This document shows, piece after piece, positions 1 to 8,809 of a DNA stretch of 64,000 nucleotides. Position 1 is the stretch's first letter. The number at the start of each line of letters is the position of its first letter. Both the position numbers and the translations under genes were made by a program. The stretch lies in the NCBI RefSeq assembly GCF_013346665.1, contig NZ_JABVBB010000038.1, positions 186,001 to 250,000 of the forward strand. The letters run 5' to 3'. The notes under the pieces were generated by a model, which was not told the DNA's origin, did not search any database, and saw only the letters and a list, made by a program, of their open reading frames with translations. The stretch comes from Sulfitobacter maritimus. GTDB taxonomy: Bacteria; Pseudomonadota; Alphaproteobacteria; Rhodobacterales; Rhodobacteraceae.

Positions 1-2
1 AC

Positions 3-2075
3 CTGACCCTGCGCCGCGCCACCCCCGGCCCTGAGCGTAAGGCCGTGGTGCAGGCCCAAGGCCGCGACCCGGCAGGCAATGCCCGCGTGCTCGCCACCGC
101 CACTGCCACCTTCGAAGCGGGGGCGACAGAGGCTACAACGTCCCTGTCACTACCCGCCGAATTGCGCGCCCGTTTGACCTCCTTCGACATCGCGGGGCAA
201 CGTTCCGCCGGGGCGCGTACCTTGGTCGATGACGGGCTGCGCCGCCGGGAGGTCGCGCTGATCGGCGGACGCGGGGCGCAGGAGGGGCTGCAACTGCTCT
301 CGCCGCTGCATTACATCGAACAGGCGCTCGCCCCGAACGCGGACCTGATCGACGGCACGCTGACCGATGTGCTGCCCGCCAACCCTGATGTGATCGTGCT
401 TGCTGATGTCGCCACCCTCGCCCCCGCTGAGGCAGAGCCGCTGCAAGAATGGATCGGCGCCGGCGGTATGCTCATTCGCTTCGCCGGACCGCGCATCGCG
501 GCGAGCGACGTGAGCCGTATGGACGAAGACCCGCTGATGCCCGTGCGCCTGCGTGCCGGGGGCCGCAGCGTCGGCGGCGCGATGTCTTGGGGAGAGCCGA
601 AAGCCTTGGCTCCGTTCCGCAACGGCTCGCCCTTCTTTGGCCTGCCGGTGCCGGATGATGTGACCGTCTCGGCGCAAGTCGTGGCCCAACCCGACCCAAC
701 CTTGGCCGACCGTGTGATCGCATCGCTCAGCGACGGCACGCCATTGGTCACACGCAAGGCGGTCGGTCAGGGGCAGATCGTGCTTTTCCATGTCACCGCC
801 ACGGCGGAATGGTCCACCTTGCCGCTGTCGGGGCTTTTCGTGCAGATGATGGAACGGCTGGCCGTGTCGTCGGGGGCCAGCACGCCTGAGGCAGACAGCC
901 TTGATGGCACCACATGGACACCGCTGCGGGTGATGGATGGCTATGGTACCTTGGCGGACGCGGGCAATCTGCCCGGTGTCGCGGGGCCAGACCTGATCTC
1001 GGCCCCCGCAGGCCCGGCCCTGCCAACCGGCATCTATGGGTCAGAGGATCGGCGGCTTGCGCGCAATGTGCTGACGCAAGAGACCGCTCTCACGCCGGCA
1101 AGCTGGCCCGCTGACGTGCCGCTGCGTGGCCTTGCTCTGCCCGCGGAACAGCCGCTGGCCGGGGCGTTGCTGTCTCTCGCGATCATTCTGCTGGTGGCTG
1201 ACGTGTTGGCATCGCTTGCACTGTCGGGTTTGCTCTTGCGGCGGTCGAGCGGCACCTTAGCTTTGCTCATCGTCATCGGCCTCGCACCGCAGGGGGCCAA
1301 GGCGCAGGACAGCGACCGCGAAAGCTTTGCCGTACGCGCCGCGTCCGAAGTCACGCTTGCTCATGTCCTGACCGGCAACCGAGAGGTCGACGAGATCGCC
1401 CGCGCCGGACTGACCGGCCTGTCCGATACGCTCTACTTCCGCACGTCAGTTGAACCCGCATTGCCCACCGGGGTCGATCTTGAGCAGGACGAACTGGCGT
1501 TCTTTCCGATCCTTTATTGGCCGATCACTCCGGACCAACCGCAACCCTCGACAGAGGCTTACGGCAAGCTGAATGACTATTTGCGCTCTGGCGGGTTGAT
1601 CCTGTTCGACACCCGCGACGCTGATATCGCGTCCTACGGTGCCTCCAGCCCCAACGGGCGCAAGCTGCAGGAACTGGCTGCCCCGCTCGACATCCCGCCG
1701 CTGGAGCCACTGCCGGGCGACCATGTGCTGACCCGGACGTTCTACCTGCTGCAAGACTATCCTGGCCGTTACAGCAGCCGCGATGTCTGGGTCGAAGCCG
1801 CGCCGCCGGATGCCGAGAAGATCGAAGGCATGCCGTTTCGTAACCTCAATGATGGTGTGACGCCTGTGGTGATTGGCGGCAACGACTGGGCTGCTGCTTG
1901 GGCCGTGCGCCGCGATGGGGGGCCGCTCTTGCCGATTGGGCGCGGGTTTGCCGGTGAGCGACAGCGCGAGTTGGCATACCGCTTTGGCGTGAACCTCGTG
2001 ATGCATGTGCTGACGGGCAATTATAAATCCGATCAGGTCCATGTGCCTGCACTGCTCGATAGGTTGGGACAATGA
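3..2075 (+). CDS. DUF4159 domain membrane protein, 5' truncated
   Basis: The reading frame is open to the left edge of the window, so the N-terminus is missing. What remains has a long extracytoplasmic-type region, a hydrophobic segment near nt 1155-1240, then a linker and a C-terminal region (about nt 1350-2060) that looks like DUF4159, a Rossmann-like glutamine-amidotransferase-related fold. Family members usually start with a BatA (aerotolerance regulator) N-terminal domain, which would lie outside the window. In alphaproteobacteria they sit in MoxR-DUF58-DUF4159 loci thought to act in envelope stress or chaperoning; the exact role is unknown. The stop overlaps the next start as ATGA, implying translational coupling. 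The family call is by resemblance; no catalytic residues were identified. Confidence 0.8.
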   Translation: MTLRRATPGPERKAVVQAQGRDPAGNARVLATATATFEAGATEATTSLSLPAELRARLTSFDIAGQRSAGARTLVDDGLRRREVALIGGRGAQEGLQLLSPLHYIEQALAPNADLIDGTLTDVLPANPDVIVLADVATLAPAEAEPLQEWIGAGGMLIRFAGPRIAASDVSRMDEDPLMPVRLRAGGRSVGGAMSWGEPKALAPFRNGSPFFGLPVPDDVTVSAQVVAQPDPTLADRVIASLSDGTPLVTRKAVGQGQIVLFHVTATAEWSTLPLSGLFVQMMERLAVSSGASTPEADSLDGTTWTPLRVMDGYGTLADAGNLPGVAGPDLISAPAGPALPTGIYGSEDRRLARNVLTQETALTPASWPADVPLRGLALPAEQPLAGALLSLAIILLVADVLASLALSGLLLRRSSGTLALLIVIGLAPQGAKAQDSDRESFAVRAASEVTLAHVLTGNREVDEIARAGLTGLSDTLYFRTSVEPALPTGVDLEQDELAFFPILYWPITPDQPQPSTEAYGKLNDYLRSGGLILFDTRDADIASYGASSPNGRKLQELAAPLDIPPLEPLPGDHVLTRTFYLLQDYPGRYSSRDVWVEAAPPDAEKIEGMPFRNLNDGVTPVVIGGNDWAAAWAVRRDGGPLLPIGRGFAGERQRELAYRFGVNLVMHVLTGNYKSDQVHVPALLDRLGQ

Positions 2076-4114
2076 CCGCATCTGTGATCTTTGACCCGCT
2101 AATCCCGCTGCCGCTGCTGCTGGGGCTGGCCGTGTTGGCATTGCTTGGTGTTGCTTTGGCCGTGTGGCGGGGGCTGACGGGCTGGGCCTTGCGCGGCCTT
2201 GCCGCTACGGTGGTGCTGGCCGCGCTCGCCGGACCGTCTTATCAGACTGAAGACCGCGCACCGCTGAGCGATATTGTCCTGCTGGTCGAAGATCAAAGCG
2301 CCAGCCAGCGGCTCAGCGACCGCGAGGCGCAATCAGCGGAAGCGGCCGAGGCCATGGCAGCCCGCATCACCGCCCGCCCCAACACCGAGCTTCGCCGCAT
2401 CACTGTGCCGGATGGGGCCGAAGATGCAGGCACGCGCCTTATGACCACGCTGGCCGATGCGCTGGCCGAAGAACCCCGCGCCCGCATCGCAGGCATTTTG
2501 GCGATCAGCGATGGCCGCGTGCATGACGCCGATCTGCCGCTTGACCTGCCCGCCCCGCTGCATCTGCTGCAAACAGGGAAAGAAAGCGACTGGGACCGCC
2601 GCCTGACCGTGCGCAATGCCCCCGCCTTTGCCATTATTGGCGAGCCGGTCACCCTGACCCTGCGCATTGACGATCTCGGCGCCGCACCCGAAGGGAACGG
2701 ACTGACGCGGCTTGATATCTCGGTCGATGGCGAGGAACCGCAAAGTTTCAATGTGCCGGTTGGCCGAGACATCGACTTGCCCGTTACCCTGCCCCATGGC
2801 GGACGCAATGTGATCCGTTTCTCCCTGCCCGAAGCCGAGGGCGAATTGACGGATCGCAACAATGCCGCGCTGATCCAGATGAACGGCGTGCGCGATCGGC
2901 TCAGTGTGCTGCTGGTCTCGGGCGAGCCGCACGCGGGCGGGCGCACATGGCGCAATCTGCTGAAGTCTGACAGCTCTGTCGATCTGGTGCATTTCACCAT
3001 CCTGCGCCCGCCTGACAAACAAGACGGCGTCCCGGTCAATGAACTGTCGCTTATCGCCTTTCCGACGCGTGAGTTGTTCATGGACAAGATCGACGACTTC
3101 GATCTGATCATCTTTGACCGCTACCAGCGGCGCGGTATCTTGCCTGCGCTCTACCTCGATAACGTTGCGCAATATGTGCGCAATGGTGGCGCGGTGCTTG
3201 TGGCTGCGGGGCCGGATTTTGCCAGCGCTGACAGTCTTTACCGCTCCCCGCTTGGCACCGTACTGCCAGCGACCCCCACGGCGCGGGTGCTTGAAGAGCC
3301 CTACGCGCCTCTGGTTACGGATATTGGCGAACGCCACCCGGTCACATCGGACCTGCCCGGCAAAGGCGATTGGGGCCGTTGGCTGCGCCAGATCGACGTG
3401 ACCGCTGACAATGGCAATGTGGTGATGCATGGCATAGACGACCGACCACTGCTGGTGCTGGACCGCGTTGGTGAGGGCCGTGTCGCGCTGCTGGCGTCGG
3501 ACCACGCTTGGCTTTGGAACAGAGGCTATGAGGGTGGTGGCCCGCAGTTGGAACTGCTGCGCCGTTTGGCCCATTGGATGATGAAAGAGCCCGAGCTTGA
3601 AGAAGAAGCGCTGACTGCTGACGCCCAAGGACGAACCATGCGGATCACCCGCCGCACGCTGGATGACAGCGTTCCGCCTTTGACCATCACCGCCCCCGAT
3701 GGCAGCACCACCGAGTTGACCCTAGCCCCCGCTGGTCCGGGGCGTTTTGAGGCGGAATACACCGGCGAGGAGATCGGCCTCTACCGTCTTGAAAACGGCG
3801 AAGAGGTCACCGTGATCGGCCTTGGACCCGCAGCGCCGCGTGAGTTTGTCGAAACCATTGCGAGCGATACGGCTCTGCGCCCGGTGATTGATGGCCTGCG
3901 CGGCGGCGTGGCGCGGCTGGAGGACGGTCTGCCCCGCCTGCGCAACGTGGGTCTGGGACGGCCCGCTGCCGGACGCGGTTGGCTTGGGCTCACGCCACGC
4001 GGTGCCTATGAGACCCGCGACCTGCGCCAAACGCCGCTGTTGCCAAGCTGGCTTGTCCTGCTGCTTTCCGCGCTGTTCATCACGGCCGCTTGGCTCCGCG
4101 AAGGGCGGCGTTAA
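2072..4114 (+). CDS. Large membrane protein of a MoxR/BatA-type locus (amidotransferase-like middle region)
   Basis: A 680-residue protein with two hydrophobic helices at about residues 9-55 and one at the extreme C-terminus (about 655-673), leaving most of the chain on one side of the membrane. The middle part (about 265-490) resembles the class I glutamine-amidotransferase-like fold seen in membrane proteins next to DUF58/DUF4159 genes. I see no clear catalytic Cys-His-Glu triad, so a structural or sensing role is more likely than amidotransfer. It starts in an ATGA overlap with the upstream gene, so the two are surely co-expressed. Its stop shares the bases TTAA with the stop of the convergent nickel transporter gene. 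Function is inferred only from family and context. Confidence 0.72.
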   Translation: MTASVIFDPLIPLPLLLGLAVLALLGVALAVWRGLTGWALRGLAATVVLAALAGPSYQTEDRAPLSDIVLLVEDQSASQRLSDREAQSAEAAEAMAARITARPNTELRRITVPDGAEDAGTRLMTTLADALAEEPRARIAGILAISDGRVHDADLPLDLPAPLHLLQTGKESDWDRRLTVRNAPAFAIIGEPVTLTLRIDDLGAAPEGNGLTRLDISVDGEEPQSFNVPVGRDIDLPVTLPHGGRNVIRFSLPEAEGELTDRNNAALIQMNGVRDRLSVLLVSGEPHAGGRTWRNLLKSDSSVDLVHFTILRPPDKQDGVPVNELSLIAFPTRELFMDKIDDFDLIIFDRYQRRGILPALYLDNVAQYVRNGGAVLVAAGPDFASADSLYRSPLGTVLPATPTARVLEEPYAPLVTDIGERHPVTSDLPGKGDWGRWLRQIDVTADNGNVVMHGIDDRPLLVLDRVGEGRVALLASDHAWLWNRGYEGGGPQLELLRRLAHWMMKEPELEEEALTADAQGRTMRITRRTLDDSVPPLTITAPDGSTTELTLAPAGPGRFEAEYTGEEIGLYRLENGEEVTVIGLGPAAPREFVETIASDTALRPVIDGLRGGVARLEDGLPRLRNVGLGRPAAGRGWLGLTPRGAYETRDLRQTPLLPSWLVLLLSALFITAAWLREGRR

Positions 4115-4992
4115 AGGGCCCGCAGTAATAGGCCGCTTGCCAGTACCAGAACGGTCATGCCTGCAGTCAGTTCAGCCAATGCCGCCGCCTGCGCCAGCCG
4201 AGGTGAGCCGGAAAGCCCGCCGAGCAGTCCGGCCCGCAATCCCGATGCTGCAAGTCCCGTTGCGATGGTGACCAAACCAGTGCCAATGGCCATGGCAAAA
4301 GCCCCCAGCACACCGACAGCGCCAATCCCCATATGCCATGTGATCACCAGCACAAAAAGCGCTCCGGTACAGGGTCTTACGGCGATCCCGGCGATTAAAA
4401 GCAGCGCGTCGCGCAGGTTTCCGGCTTGTTGTACCGCTTCTATGCTCGGCCCGTGGGCATGGCCGCAGTGACTGCAATGCGCGTCAGGAGCAGCAGGGCC
4501 GGTCCGCCGGGCATGGCGCAGCCCGCGCCAGATCAGCCAAAGACCAATCAGCGCAATCGCCCCATAGCTGACCGGCGCCATAATGCTCTCCGTCACGCCG
4601 ACCAACGTCTCGCGCCCCAGCCCCAGCAGCAGAATCCCGGCATAGACCAGCGCCACGGCCGTCACCGCCTGCCCCAAGGAAGCCGCCAGCGCGATCAGCG
4701 ACAGGCGCAGCATCGGCACTTGCCGCGCCAGCCCGTAGCCGCCGATGACGATCTTGCCGTGGCCTGGCCCTGCGGCATGAACAACGCCATAAGCAAAAGA
4801 CGCCAGCAGCACTGTCCAGAACGCCGCCGTGTCGCCGCCGCGCGTGGCCCGCAGACCGCCAGCGATGCTGTTCTGGAACCCGCGCTGTTGGCCTGCCGCC
4901 CATTGGGATAGAGCCGCAAAGCCGCCTGTCCACCAGAGCGCGGCGAGGGTTAAAAGGGTGACGAGCACCGCAAGTGCTATGAGCTTTCGCAT
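4111..4992 (-). CDS. NicO/RcnA-type nickel-cobalt transporter
   Basis: A 293-residue inner-membrane protein with about six hydrophobic segments. Near residue 72 it carries HAAGPGHGK, the His-rich signature of the NicO (nickel/cobalt transporter) family. A cytoplasmic or periplasmic loop at residues 172-181 is rich in His and Cys (HCSHCGHAHG), typical of metal handling. Family members either import Ni/Co or export them (RcnA); direction cannot be decided here. The start overlaps the end of the upstream DUF1007 gene by 16 bases, so both are probably made from one mRNA. DUF1007 and NicO proteins are commonly paired, and the former is presumed to be a periplasmic partner. Confidence 0.88.
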   Translation of the reverse strand: MRKLIALAVLVTLLTLAALWWTGGFAALSQWAAGQQRGFQNSIAGGLRATRGGDTAAFWTVLLASFAYGVVHAAGPGHGKIVIGGYGLARQVPMLRLSLIALAASLGQAVTAVALVYAGILLLGLGRETLVGVTESIMAPVSYGAIALIGLWLIWRGLRHARRTGPAAPDAHCSHCGHAHGPSIEAVQQAGNLRDALLLIAGIAVRPCTGALFVLVITWHMGIGAVGVLGAFAMAIGTGLVTIATGLAASGLRAGLLGGLSGSPRLAQAAALAELTAGMTVLVLASGLLLRAL

Positions 4993-5627
4993 GTGACGAC
5001 CACCTCATTTGCAAGCGCCTCGCCCAGATTGGGCAGGCCCACATCCTTTGGATCAGTCTGCATATCCAATTCGCTTAGATCCGCCTGAAGCGCCCGCAGA
5101 TCGGCTGTGATATTTGGCATTTTCACCCGCGCCCGGCAGGCGTCATTCCCGGTGACAGTCACACGGCCTTTGATCTCATAAGCGGTGTAATAGGTGGGGT
5201 CATAGGGTTTGATGACCGCCCCGCTGGCCTTGGGCGGTGTGCCTTCGACAGCGCGCAGATGGGTTGTGACGATGCGGCCTTCGGCAAACGTTGTCTCAAT
5301 CTCTTGCGGGGCTGAAAGGGCAAGTTCTGCGCCTTCTTTTTGCAGCACGGTATCGCCGTTGAAACCTTCGATCCATTGCATGTCGAACCCGTTGAGCGAT
5401 GCGATTTCCGCCTCAGTCAGCACGCCGTCATAGTCCGGATCAAGACCACGATCTTCGGTTACCAGCAAGGAATAGAATTCGTCATAGGCCCATGTGATCC
5501 TAAGATGCGTCAAACGCCCCTGTGCATCAATGATCACCTCCAATCCGGTATCGACAAAGATATGCGGATGGGCGCCGAGCGGCGGGGTGAAGGCAAGGCA
5601 GAACACTGTGGCAAGCGCGTATTTCAT
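4977..5627 (-). CDS. DUF1007 periplasmic protein with EF-hand-like loop
   Basis: The ATG at 5627 is chosen because it begins directly with a Sec signal peptide (MKYALATVFC..., cleavage near residue 19); a longer frame would put 12 charged residues before it. The 216-residue product belongs to DUF1007, secreted proteins usually encoded beside NicO metal transporters. The mature start is His-rich (AHPHIF). Residues 63-74 read DPDYDGVLTEAE, matching the Dx[D]x[D]Gx(L)xxxE pattern of a calcium-binding EF-hand loop. It overlaps the following NicO gene by 16 bases. A role as periplasmic metal-binding partner of the transporter is inference. Confidence 0.85.
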   Translation of the reverse strand: MKYALATVFCLAFTPPLGAHPHIFVDTGLEVIIDAQGRLTHLRITWAYDEFYSLLVTEDRGLDPDYDGVLTEAEIASLNGFDMQWIEGFNGDTVLQKEGAELALSAPQEIETTFAEGRIVTTHLRAVEGTPPKASGAVIKPYDPTYYTAYEIKGRVTVTGNDACRARVKMPNITADLRALQADLSELDMQTDPKDVGLPNLGEALANEVVVTCESS

Positions 5628-5789
5628 ACCCAATGCTCTAGCCGCCTTCGCTGCGTTCGGCAATTGTCACGCGCCCCGCTGAGCGGCGGGAATATGCCCG
5701 CAAGGCTGCGGAAAACCTGCCCTCGTTCAAGAGTTGTTTACCAAGCCCGGCGAGATTGCAGCGCAAAGACCTGCCACGTCGGAGCCGCC

Positions 5790-7988
5790 ATGAGCCTTGC
5801 CCAAATGCTGACCGAAGAGCGCCGCAGCCGATTGGCGGCGGAGCGGATGCTGGAGTTGAAACAGGCCGAACTTTTCGCAGCCAACCGCAAGCTCGGAGAA
5901 CACGCGCAACAACTGACTGAGGAAATTGTTGAGACCCGCGCGGAGGTTGAAACGATCCGCGGTGAAAATCAACGCGTGAAATCGGACCTGTCGGCAGCCA
6001 ACCAGCGCATCGCGCTGACCGAACGGCGGCTGTGGCAATCTATCGACGCGATCAAGGATGGGTTTGCATTGTTCAACGCGGACAACAACCTGATCATGGC
6101 GAACCGAAGCTACCTGCATATCTTTGACGGGCTGGAAATGGTGAAGCCCGGGATCAGCATCGTCTCTATCATTCAGATTTTGACCGACGAAGGCATCGTC
6201 GATACCGCCGATCTATCCCCGCATGAGTGGCGGCAACAACTCATCGAACGGCTGCATCAGACCAACCCTGAGCCCACTGTGATCCGCCTTTGGAACGGTA
6301 AGTATATCAAATTGGTCAACCAAAGAGGCGCGGGGGGGGATCTGGTGTCGCTTTGTCTCGATATCACCGCGACGGTGGAATACGAGCAGCAGCTTAAGGA
6401 AGCCCGCAGCGTGGCAGAGAGCGCGAACCGGGCGAAATCTTCGTTCCTTGCCAATATGAGCCATGAAATCCGCACCCCCATGAACGGCGTAGTCGGCATG
6501 GCAGATGTACTGACAGACACCGGATTGACCCCCGAACAAGCGCTTTACGTGGATACGATTAAGAACTCCGGCGAAGCGCTGTTGGTGATCATTAATGACG
6601 TGCTCGACTACTCGAAAATCGAAGCGCGCAAACTAGAGCTACACCCCGAACCCTTTGATCTGGAACGGATGATTCAGGAAATCCTCATGCTGCTTCAGCC
6701 TTCGGCGCGCAGCAAAGGGCTCGATCTGCTGCTTGATTACGATCTGTTCCTGCCCACGCAACTGATTGGCGATCCGGGGCGTCTGCGGCAGGTGCTCACG
6801 AACCTCATTGGCAATGCGGTTAAGTTCACCGCGCAGGGCTATGTGCTGGTACGGGTGACGGGTGTGCCGGGCGATGCGCAGGGGCCGACAGATGTGCATG
6901 TTAGCATCGAAGACACCGGAATCGGCATCCCAGCCGATATGGTCGACCATATTTTTGAAGAGTTTAATCAGGTCGAAAACGAACGAAACCGCCAGTTTGA
7001 CGGCACCGGACTGGGCTTGGCGATCTCTCAACGGTTAATTGACCTGATGGGCGGCACCATCTGGGTCACCTCCGAAGAGGGCGTGGGGTCGAACTTTGGC
7101 TTTCAGGTTGCGCTTAGCCCCAGCGGCGCGGCCCCGCTGCCCCGCCCGATCCTGCCCGAAGGGTTGAAACATGTGATGGTGGTGGACGACATTGAGGCAA
7201 ACCGCACCATTCTTGACCGCCAAATCCGGCATCTCGGGGTGAAAGTGACCTGCTGCGAGAGCGGCGCGCAGGCGTTAGGGCGGCTTGATCCGTCGGTCGA
7301 TCTGATCCTCACGGACCACCATATGCCCGGCATGGACGGGTTGGAAATGACCGCCCAACTACGAGCGCGCGGCGACGCCACCCCGGTTATTATGCTCAGC
7401 TCCAATCTCAGCACGGTAGAAGGGAACCCGGCGCGGCAGCATTTGCTCGGTTTGATGCAAAAACCTGTGCCGCGACAAACTCTTATGGCCCGGCTCGGAG
7501 CGCTGACGATGGAGCCTGTTACGCCGACTGCCAGTGATGCGGCAGCCCCATCGCCCCCCGCCCCTCGGCAGCGGGCGATGCGTATTTTGGCGGCAGAGGA
7601 TAACAAAACCAATCAGTTGGTGTTTCGCAAAATGATTAAGGATTTGGACGTGGACCTGACATTCGCCAACAACGGTGAGGAGGCCATTGCCCGGTTCCGC
7701 ACGGTAAATCCCGATTTGATATTCATGGATATTTCGATGCCCCGGATGGATGGCAAACAGGCCACCACGGCGATCCGAGCGCTTGAAGCCAAATCAGGGC
7801 GGCATGTGCCGATCGTGGCCTTAACCGCTCATGCGATGGACGGCGATGACAAGAGCATTCTTGCGGCGGGTCTGGATCACTATCTGACCAAACCTCTGCG
7901 CAAACCTCAGATCATTGAACGCATCCTTGCCGCGCAACCAGCCGACACCCGCCCGCCCTTGCCGCCAGAGCCGGAGGCCACTGAATAG
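5790..7988 (+). CDS. Hybrid sensor histidine kinase with two receiver domains
   Basis: The ATG at 5790 follows a GGAG at 5781 and starts a 732-residue soluble protein. Layout: heptad-rich coiled coil 1-80, PAS-like domain about 80-195, HisKA with phospho-acceptor His225 in SFLANMSHEIRTPMNG, HATPase_c about 330-450 (GNAVKFT, DTGIGIP, GTGLGLAIS), then receiver 1 (LILTDHHMPGMDG) and receiver 2 (LIFMDISMPRMDG). Both receivers keep the phospho-acceptor Asp and the KP lysine motif. There is no transmembrane segment, so it should sense a cytoplasmic signal through the PAS domain. No DNA-binding regulator is adjacent, so its output partner, probably an Hpt protein, lies elsewhere. It is divergent from the DUF1007 gene. 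Confidence 0.93.
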   Translation: MSLAQMLTEERRSRLAAERMLELKQAELFAANRKLGEHAQQLTEEIVETRAEVETIRGENQRVKSDLSAANQRIALTERRLWQSIDAIKDGFALFNADNNLIMANRSYLHIFDGLEMVKPGISIVSIIQILTDEGIVDTADLSPHEWRQQLIERLHQTNPEPTVIRLWNGKYIKLVNQRGAGGDLVSLCLDITATVEYEQQLKEARSVAESANRAKSSFLANMSHEIRTPMNGVVGMADVLTDTGLTPEQALYVDTIKNSGEALLVIINDVLDYSKIEARKLELHPEPFDLERMIQEILMLLQPSARSKGLDLLLDYDLFLPTQLIGDPGRLRQVLTNLIGNAVKFTAQGYVLVRVTGVPGDAQGPTDVHVSIEDTGIGIPADMVDHIFEEFNQVENERNRQFDGTGLGLAISQRLIDLMGGTIWVTSEEGVGSNFGFQVALSPSGAAPLPRPILPEGLKHVMVVDDIEANRTILDRQIRHLGVKVTCCESGAQALGRLDPSVDLILTDHHMPGMDGLEMTAQLRARGDATPVIMLSSNLSTVEGNPARQHLLGLMQKPVPRQTLMARLGALTMEPVTPTASDAAAPSPPAPRQRAMRILAAEDNKTNQLVFRKMIKDLDVDLTFANNGEEAIARFRTVNPDLIFMDISMPRMDGKQATTAIRALEAKSGRHVPIVALTAHAMDGDDKSILAAGLDHYLTKPLRKPQIIERILAAQPADTRPPLPPEPEATE

Positions 7989-7999
7989 CAAGCCGCCGA

Positions 8000-8779
8000 T
8001 CAGTTAGATGGATAGGGGCGCACAAAAACAGGACGCTCTGGGGTTGAGGCGTCGGGCTGATAGGCATAGCCGCCGCTGTCAAAGTCCTTTAACCCGTCGG
8101 CATTGGTCAGCCTGTGCTGGACGATATATCGCGCCATGGCCCCGCGTGCCTTCTTGGCAAAAAAGCTGACGATTTTTGGCCCTTTGCCGTCGCCCTTGTC
8201 TTCCATGAACTGCGGTGTAATTACCTGCAGTTTCAGAGCCTTGAGGTCAACCGCGCCAAAGTATTCCTGACTTGCGCAGTTCACCAGAACGTCGCTGCCC
8301 GTCACCTCGGCCTGCGCATTGAGCGCTTTCGACAGCCCATCGCGCCAATAATCATAGAGGTTGCCGCCGCGTCTTGTTTTCAGCTTGCTCCCCATCTCTA
8401 GCCGGTAGGGTTGGATCGCGTCCAACGGGCGCAACAGGCCGTAAAGACCCGACAGGATGCGCAGATGGTCTTGGGCGTAGGTCAATTCGTCCGTATCAAG
8501 GCTCGCCGCCTCTAGCCCTTGATAGGTATCCCCCGCAAAGGCGAGCGCTGCGGGGCGGGTGGTGCCCGCAGTGGGCTCGGCCTCGAACGCCTGAAATCGG
8601 TCGCGGTTAAGCCGCGCCAGATCGTCGCTGAGCCCCATGAGTTTTTTCAGATCGCCCAACGTCAGCCCGCGCGCGGCTTTCGCCAGCCGCAGGGCGTCCT
8701 CCTGAAAATCCGGCTGTGTCACCGCAACGTCGCGTTCGGCCCAATCGAGCCGTTTGGCGGGGGAAATAACGACGAGCAT
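8000..8779 (-). CDS. yaaA: Peroxide stress protein YaaA
   Basis: The 259-residue product starts MLVVISPAKRLDW and matches YaaA (DUF328/DUF328-UPF0246) over its full length. In E. coli YaaA lowers intracellular free iron during hydrogen peroxide stress and binds DNA. The start has a good ribosome-binding site (AAGGAG, 6-7 bases before the ATG). It lies 11 bases from the convergent stop of the hybrid kinase gene and 31 bases after the recQ gene on the same strand, so co-transcription with recQ is plausible and would fit an oxidative DNA-damage theme. That theme is inference. Confidence 0.92.
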   Translation of the reverse strand: MLVVISPAKRLDWAERDVAVTQPDFQEDALRLAKAARGLTLGDLKKLMGLSDDLARLNRDRFQAFEAEPTAGTTRPAALAFAGDTYQGLEAASLDTDELTYAQDHLRILSGLYGLLRPLDAIQPYRLEMGSKLKTRRGGNLYDYWRDGLSKALNAQAEVTGSDVLVNCASQEYFGAVDLKALKLQVITPQFMEDKGDGKGPKIVSFFAKKARGAMARYIVQHRLTNADGLKDFDSGGYAYQPDASTPERPVFVRPYPSN

Positions 8780-8809
8780 GGCAGTCTCCTTGGCGCGTGT
8801 CGGATTGGT

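Noticed and set aside
2333-3628. A 431-codon antisense frame within the large membrane-protein gene
   Set aside because: Antisense to a coding frame with good family features; composition is that of a shadow frame.
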